Below are positions 54,322-56,799 of a stretch of 56,799 nt of DNA, one piece after another (within the stretch, counting starts at the first letter, position 1; every line of letters starts with the position of its first letter). The notes below the pieces were generated by a model that made no database searches, was not told the origin of the DNA, and was given only the letters and a program-made list of their open reading frames with translations. This DNA is from a virus. The position numbers were made by a program, and so were the translations under genes. The stretch lies in IMG/VR virus record IMGVR_UViG_3300028610_001687, positions 1 through 56,799 of that record; one strand, given 5' to 3'.

Positions 54322-56799
54322 ATGGCGCAATCACAAATTGTCATAAATGGTATCACAGGTTCATACTATGAAGCTGTCATAGGTTCTGCAGTAACTCTCG
54401 ATAACGATGGTGATGGCGGTGAGTCAACTATCTTATGGGTTGCAGCTACAGGTAGCCAACCATCAGGCAGTTATGATGGATTTACTGATCCGGTAGCATT
54501 CAGTACAACTCTGACCGGAAGTAAGGAAGGCAATTATCTTGTTCTCAATATTGTCGACGCAGATGTCTCTCTCACAAGTTCAGCAATCATAGCATTTAGG
54601 CACCAGAAGTCAAACCTTAGTTCTCCTGCTGCAGGTGAGAAGACAGAGAGATCAGGTAGCTTTGGTTGGGCTCGAGCTCAGCAGGAATTAACATCTGTAG
54701 TCAATGACATGCTCGGTGAGGGCCAGTTTGTTGTCGGTCTTGCACAGGAAGCTCTCCAGAGAGGTGATCTCATCAGGCCGTCTGGTTCGCTTCGAGTCCA
54801 ACCTGGGTTGCCTGGTGAGGAGCGCTTACTCGAATTCGCTAAAGTGTCAGGTGAAGCGACTGGGAGCTTCCAGAGCAGTCTCTACGTGGTGGAGGGCACG
54901 TCAATTACAGGCTCTGACATTGTGGTGTCTGGCTCGACAGCAGGGATTCCAGGAGATCCAGCTTCTGGCAGTTTCTTTATTGCACGTCATACAGGTCTAT
55001 TCGGACCGCTAACTTCATCATTAGATGCAAAGATCGGTGATGATGTATTTGCTCGATCAGACGGTATCATTAGTCCATTCCTCGATGTTGTAGATCGTAA
55101 AATTGGAACAATCATTGATAGTGGATCTGAGGGTTATTACATTCACTTCGATGGAACGGCAGATTCTAGACCGGGTGGTGCAAGTGGGTTTTCTATTGGA
55201 GCGCCGATCAATGGTGGTACAGCAAATCGTGTAGTATATGAAGATGGAAGCAACCAAGTTGCTGAAAATGCGAATCTTATATTTGATGGCACTGATCTCA
55301 CATTCGGTGGTTCAATCCAGGCGGCCGACGCCAACGGCCCGGCAATCCTCAACGAGGCGGCATCGACGATCAATCCGACTATCATCCCGGACAGGGCGAA
55401 CCTGACCACCGGACTGTCGAGCGCAGCGAACAACCTCTATTGTGTAGTGGCTGGCTTACCAAGACTGACGTTTGGCAACATCTCCGCCACTGCAACGTTT
55501 TCGAATCTGGCTAGCGTAGGTATTCTTCAGGCGACGAGAACCAGCGGAACGCCTAATGCATTCAAAATCACTGGAGCACCACACACGAATCTCGCAGATG
55601 CGGACGCGACCAGCGCGCTGTTCGACCTGTCACCGTCGATCAACTTCGTGGATGTTACCACTGATCAAACAGCAGTACGTATCCTTGCACCGACGTACAC
55701 AAGTGACGACGGCGGTGGCGACACGATTGCTGTGGCGTCCACACTGTTCATTGATGCAGCACCGACTGGTGACACAAACGTAACCATTACAGACCCGAGA
55801 GTTATCAACGCAGCACCGGACACGGATTCGACTTTCGTCTTCGGGCGTGCAGCATTTTCCTCACCTGTGACAGATACCGCATATTTTAGCCACTTCGATC
55901 AAAGAGAAGATCTTACACACTATGCTGTCAGGGCAGAGGCTGGCGGTAATACATCTGTCAACGGTTTTACGCAAATAACCTTCGCTGTTGGTGGCAACGC
56001 TGAGGTCTTTGTAGACAGTTCAAGCATGAGGCCAAATATCGATGTGACCGGTCTAGACCTAGGAACTACATCGCGACACTGGGGTGATGTCTACGGCGCC
56101 AACTTCTTTACGAAGGACGCCAACGGCCCGGCGATGCTCAATGAGGCGCCGGCGTTTAATAACCCCACTCTCTGCCCGGACCGCTCCGACACAACTGGAG
56201 GCATCGGCGCCGTCGTCGCTGGCGCAGTCTCGATTATCGCAGGCGGTATCGAGAAGATGCGCTATACGTCATCAGCGATATCACTGAGGGACGACGTGCT
56301 CGCAAGCGGGTTTAAAATCGAAGGAATAGGCCCTGACAATGTCGCGGCTTCTTCGACGGATGCCGATGTCGGGTTGAGCTGCACGAATGACACAGCCGCC
56401 ACCGCCGGTGCACAGCAGTACAGCCCGATGTTCATGCTTGAAGGTCAAGGCTGGAAGACTAATGTAACTGCCTCAAGCCAAGAGGTCCAATTCGCACAGC
56501 AGATCATTCCAGTGCAAGGCGCAGCAAATCCGACCGGCGCATGGCACTTGTTCAGCAACATAAACAGCGCTGGTTTTGTCGATCGCTTCTCTGTGGATTC
56601 AGCAGGTGACGTGAGTGTCATTGGTGATATAAGCGTGGCTGGTACATACATCGATGTTTCGACACAGCTCGAACTTGGTGGTGCAGATGAGATCGACGGC
56701 AACAAACTATCAGCGTCATTTGGCGTGCTTGCAACAAGCGGTAGTGTGACACCGGATGCAGTAACGCACGGAACAGTGTGGGATTTAGTACTTAGTGAT
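54322..56799 (+). CDS. Tail fibre/adhesin, at least 826 aa, 3' end beyond the window
   Basis: From ATG 54322 (AAGG upstream) the frame stays open to the right edge. The N-terminal 330 residues are Ser/Gly/Thr rich and beta structured. Two copies of a motif DANGPA(I/M)LNEA...NPT...PDR occur near residues 335 and 597, each followed by similar beta modules; LDLGTTSRHWGDVYGANFF near 574 is a typical fibre repeat. The repeats are GC-rich compared with the rest, pointing to module exchange. Likely binds the host receptor. Confidence 0.78.
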   Translation, partial: MAQSQIVINGITGSYYEAVIGSAVTLDNDGDGGESTILWVAATGSQPSGSYDGFTDPVAFSTTLTGSKEGNYLVLNIVDADVSLTSSAIIAFRHQKSNLSSPAAGEKTERSGSFGWARAQQELTSVVNDMLGEGQFVVGLAQEALQRGDLIRPSGSLRVQPGLPGEERLLEFAKVSGEATGSFQSSLYVVEGTSITGSDIVVSGSTAGIPGDPASGSFFIARHTGLFGPLTSSLDAKIGDDVFARSDGIISPFLDVVDRKIGTIIDSGSEGYYIHFDGTADSRPGGASGFSIGAPINGGTANRVVYEDGSNQVAENANLIFDGTDLTFGGSIQAADANGPAILNEAASTINPTIIPDRANLTTGLSSAANNLYCVVAGLPRLTFGNISATATFSNLASVGILQATRTSGTPNAFKITGAPHTNLADADATSALFDLSPSINFVDVTTDQTAVRILAPTYTSDDGGGDTIAVASTLFIDAAPTGDTNVTITDPRVINAAPDTDSTFVFGRAAFSSPVTDTAYFSHFDQREDLTHYAVRAEAGGNTSVNGFTQITFAVGGNAEVFVDSSSMRPNIDVTGLDLGTTSRHWGDVYGANFFTKDANGPAMLNEAPAFNNPTLCPDRSDTTGGIGAVVAGAVSIIAGGIEKMRYTSSAISLRDDVLASGFKIEGIGPDNVAASSTDADVGLSCTNDTAATAGAQQYSPMFMLEGQGWKTNVTASSQEVQFAQQIIPVQGAANPTGAWHLFSNINSAGFVDRFSVDSAGDVSVIGDISVAGTYIDVSTQLELGGADEIDGNKLSASFGVLATSGSVTPDAVTHGTVWDLVLSD

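Noticed and set aside
55143-55433. Minus-strand ORFs in the fibre gene
   Set aside because: They are opposite a long open plus-strand fibre frame and have no ribosome binding sites.
1-56799. CRISPR array or transposon
   Set aside because: No regularly spaced repeats and no transposase or terminal inverted repeats were seen; the only mobile gene recognised is the GIY-YIG endonuclease.

Overview
The window is the central part of a large tailed-phage genome, most likely a myovirus. Evidence for this is a T4-type baseplate and tail block (OB-fold hub protein, spike-like protein, gp25-like and gp6/J-like wedge proteins), a gp55-like late sigma factor, a phage GroES, dense ORFs with 1-8 base overlaps nearly all on one strand, and a very large tRNA array. 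The host is not identifiable from sequence. Two small cysteine-rich lipoproteins (2749-3108, 13701-14114) resemble lipoproteins common in Myxococcota and related bacteria, which is only a weak hint.

Layout. (1) 1-7400: a string of small, mostly unknown genes with a nucleotidyltransferase fold protein, GroES, an MBD4-like DNA glycosylase, an HExxH metalloprotease-like protein and small membrane or zinc-ribbon proteins. (2) 7400-21060: an RNA-rich region with 35 conventional-looking tRNA genes whose anticodons cover all 20 amino acids, interleaved with small genes (YkuK-like RNase H fold, DUF932-like protein, C39-like peptidase, GIY-YIG homing endonuclease, phosphomannomutase) and one lone minus-strand sulfotransferase-like gene. 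(3) 21060-23800: metallophosphoesterase, lytic transglycosylase, RecB/Cas4-like nuclease. (4) 23800-43090: an almost gapless 19-kb glycan and nucleotide-sugar island. It holds GT4, GT9, GT2 and CgeB-like glycosyltransferases including a three-domain fusion, two SDR epimerase/dehydratases, a UDP-glucose-type dehydrogenase, an HldE-like kinase and adenylyltransferase pair next to a HAD phosphatase, a cupin, methyltransferases, a deacetylase and a B12 radical SAM enzyme. (5) 43050-56799: an M15 peptidase, late sigma factor, baseplate and tail genes, ending inside a mosaic tail-fibre gene that runs off the window.

The most unusual content is in the RNA array. At four loci (8233-8407, 8468-8597, 12182-12277, 12278-12373) the 3' half of a tRNA (T arm plus 3' acceptor strand) lies UPSTREAM of its 5' half (5' acceptor strand plus D arm). 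The acceptor strands match each other across a short hairpin linker, and the anticodon stem or variable arm is completed by the outer ends. This is the arrangement of circularly permuted tRNA genes, known from red algae and some archaea; I do not recall it being described in phages. One copy is a Leu(UAA)-type tRNA opened in its variable arm, which could work as a two-piece tRNA. The other three are opened in the anticodon loop and lack U33. The array also has four Leu-anticodon tRNAs without the long variable arm, a tRNA with a 61-nt insertion, and four closed-stem structured RNAs of unknown role.

Expression signals are consistent: about ten promoters resemble TTTACA-N17-TGnTATAAT with an extended -10. 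Several genes appear leaderless, starting at the promoter +1 or directly at the CCA end of an upstream tRNA.
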